Below are positions 62,626-64,000 of a stretch of 64,000 bases of DNA, in pieces. Numbering within the stretch: the stretch's first letter is position 1; the number at the start of each line of letters is the position of its first letter. The position numbers were made by a program, and so were the translations under genes. Location: NCBI GenBank assembly GCA_017305715.1, contig JAFKKG010000010.1:248001-312000 (forward strand). The letters are read 5' to 3'. The notes beneath the pieces were generated by a model. That model was not told the origin of the DNA, made no database searches, and saw nothing but the letters and a program-made list of their open reading frames with translations. The DNA comes from Hyphomicrobiales bacterium. GTDB taxonomy: Bacteria > Pseudomonadota > Alphaproteobacteria > Rhizobiales > Xanthobacteraceae.

Positions 62626-64000
62626 ATGGAACGAACATCCGTCATCATCATCGGCGGCAGCCTTGTCGGGCTGTCCGCCTCGCTCTTCCTCGCCTGGCGG
62701 GGCGTGCCTCATATTCTCGTCGAAAAGCATAGCGGCAGTTCGCCGCATCCGCGCGCGATAGGCTTCACCGAGACCAGCCTCGAACATTTCCGCGCGGCCG
62801 GCATCGCCGATCACATCCCCCAGGTGCCGGCCGATATGCGCCTGCGCCGGGTCAAGGCTGCCAGCCTGACTGGCGAGAGGCTGGAAGAGACCTACTGGAC
62901 TCCGGAGAAATGGCCCAATCGGAGTGCGGTCGACCTGTCGCCCTGCACCGGCGCGGCTATCGCACAGGACAAACTGGAGCCGATCCTGCGCGAGGCGGCG
63001 CGTGATCGGGGTGCCGACATGCGACTCGGCGTCGAAATGGTCTCGTTCGCGCAGGACGACAGCGGCGTCTCGGTCCGCCTGCGTCCGCGCGATGGCGCAC
63101 TCGAATACGAGATCGCCGCCGACTATATGATTGCCGCCAGCGGCGCAGACAGCACGATTCGCGAGATGTTGGGCATCACACGCAGCGGTGTCGGTCATCT
63201 GCGCACCTTGCGCAGCGTTCTGTTCCGCTGCCCGGCAGCCGATGCGGCGCTCGCTTCCGGCTTCCAGCAATATGAGATCGAGCAGCCCGATCTACGCGCC
63301 TTCCTTACCACCTATGGCGACAGCCGCTGGGTGCTGATATTCGACGACGACCGCGAGCGGAGCGAGGCGGAACTGCGCACGGCGGTCCTGCGGGCGCTCG
63401 GCCGCGAAATGGAGTTCGAGATCATCACCACCGGTCGCTGGGAAATGGCGGGCCGCATCTCCGACCGTTATTCGCTGGGCCGCATCTTCCTTGCCGGCGA
63501 CGTCGCGCACCAGTTGCCGCCGACGCGCGGCGGGTTCGGTGCCAATACAGGAATCGATGATGTTTGGAACCTTGCCTGGAAACTCCAGTGGGTGCTGGCC
63601 GGAACGTCCATGCCGCACCTGCTCGACACCTATGACGCCGAACGCCGCCCGATCGGCTGGTTGCGCCATCAGCAGACCTTTTCGCGGCCAGATTACGCGA
63701 AGTGGGTCGATGCCACGTTCGAGCCCGATCGGCTGTTCGGCGACGACGCGATGGAGTTCGGCCAGTTGGTGCGATCGTCGGCGGTAATCGGCGCTGGTGA
63801 CGACCTTCCTGCGGCGGCATCGCCGACCGTTTGGGCTGGCCAGCCGGGCACACGCGCGCCGCACGCCTGGATTGGGCGGGGCGGCGAGACGATCTCGACG
63901 CTCGACCTGTTCGGCAAGGACTTTATCCTTATGACCGAGGACCAAGCCTGGCTGGCTGCCATCGGAGGCTTGCCGATCAAAGGATATTTGGTCGGATTCG
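62626..64000 (+). CDS. FAD-dependent aromatic-ring hydroxylase, 3' end outside window
   Basis: Group A flavoprotein monooxygenase; 458 codons are visible and the frame is still open. The N-terminal FAD motif reads VIIIGGSLVGLSASLFLA, followed by EKHSGSSPHPRAIGFTETSLE. The second FAD motif is GRIFLAGDVAHQLPPTRGGFGANTGIDDVWNLAWKL, and the C-terminal thioredoxin-like region begins before the edge. It resembles polyketide/phenol hydroxylases of the TcmG/PheA group. AAGGAC lies ten bases before the ATG at 62626. Substrate unknown; no aromatic pathway genes are visible in the window. Confidence 0.9.
   Translation, partial: MERTSVIIIGGSLVGLSASLFLAWRGVPHILVEKHSGSSPHPRAIGFTETSLEHFRAAGIADHIPQVPADMRLRRVKAASLTGERLEETYWTPEKWPNRSAVDLSPCTGAAIAQDKLEPILREAARDRGADMRLGVEMVSFAQDDSGVSVRLRPRDGALEYEIAADYMIAASGADSTIREMLGITRSGVGHLRTLRSVLFRCPAADAALASGFQQYEIEQPDLRAFLTTYGDSRWVLIFDDDRERSEAELRTAVLRALGREMEFEIITTGRWEMAGRISDRYSLGRIFLAGDVAHQLPPTRGGFGANTGIDDVWNLAWKLQWVLAGTSMPHLLDTYDAERRPIGWLRHQQTFSRPDYAKWVDATFEPDRLFGDDAMEFGQLVRSSAVIGAGDDLPAAASPTVWAGQPGTRAPHAWIGRGGETISTLDLFGKDFILMTEDQAWLAAIGGLPIKGYLVGF

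Noticed and set aside
62387-62651. Possible transposase fragment on the minus strand
   Set aside because: The frames contain isolated suggestive words but no catalytic motif, no terminal repeats and no consistent family pattern, so it is not called.

Overview
The window is high-GC DNA whose gene families and order fit an alphaproteobacterium of the Bradyrhizobium/Rhodopseudomonas type: Liv-type ABC transporters linked to acyl-CoA catabolism, many Bug/TctC binding proteins, CaiB-type CoA transferases, a NodU-type carbamoyltransferase and a sigma-54 activator. This placement is inferred from gene content only. I saw no rRNA, tRNA or CRISPR array.

Layout. 1-5.3 kb: end of a CoA transferase, a tripartite tricarboxylate transporter (TctC-TctB-TctA) and a PdxA-like dehydrogenase, probably one uptake and catabolism operon. 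5.4-8.4 kb: a decayed ModA-like gene, a secreted His/Gly-rich protein with terminator, and a translationally coupled msrA / acetolactate-synthase-like pair. 8.6-15.6 kb: a complete peptide-type ABC operon followed by a Tat-exported bicupin of the oxalate decarboxylase type. 15.6-22.4 kb (minus strand): AMP nucleosidase, multi-rhodanese protein, amino-acid oxidase, an SDR with a displaced catalytic tyrosine, an isochorismatase-like hydrolase and a carbamoyltransferase; beside them a small exported protein ending in RRY triplets.

23.2-39.9 kb is an acyl-CoA catabolic block. It holds a degenerate acyl-CoA synthetase, a CaiB/thiolase/SDR/NMO operon, an enoyl-CoA hydratase, a six-gene Liv ABC transporter operon with its own acyl-CoA synthetase, a second NMO, a TetR regulator and an acyl-CoA dehydrogenase. 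A similar 18-19 bp element sits at the predicted -35 region of three promoters here, suggesting one regulon for uptake and beta-oxidation of an unidentified carboxylic acid.

40.1-46.3 kb is the most unusual part: a plus-strand set encoding a subtilase, a small protein that may be propeptide/inhibitor-like, a calcineurin-like phosphoesterase, a trypsin-like protease with an N-terminal helical region, and a caspase-like protease with beta-rich and C-terminal regions. None has an evident signal peptide. Three protease clans plus a phosphoesterase in one tight locus suggest an intracellular proteolytic cascade, perhaps a conflict (defence) system; this is inference.

46.4-53.5 kb: a DUF2200 protein, a Bug protein coupled to an MFS transporter, a frameshifted RibD-C remnant, and a flavin monooxygenase with a near-perfect -24/-12 promoter facing a divergent AcoR-type sigma-54 activator gene, with a palindromic candidate activator site between them. 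53.5-64 kb looks like accessory DNA: small ORFs, a PAS-GGDEF-EAL protein, a 13-bp inverted-repeat element, a truncated isochorismatase, a large autotransporter, about 1.1 kb without a convincing gene, and an aromatic-ring flavin hydroxylase that runs off the window.
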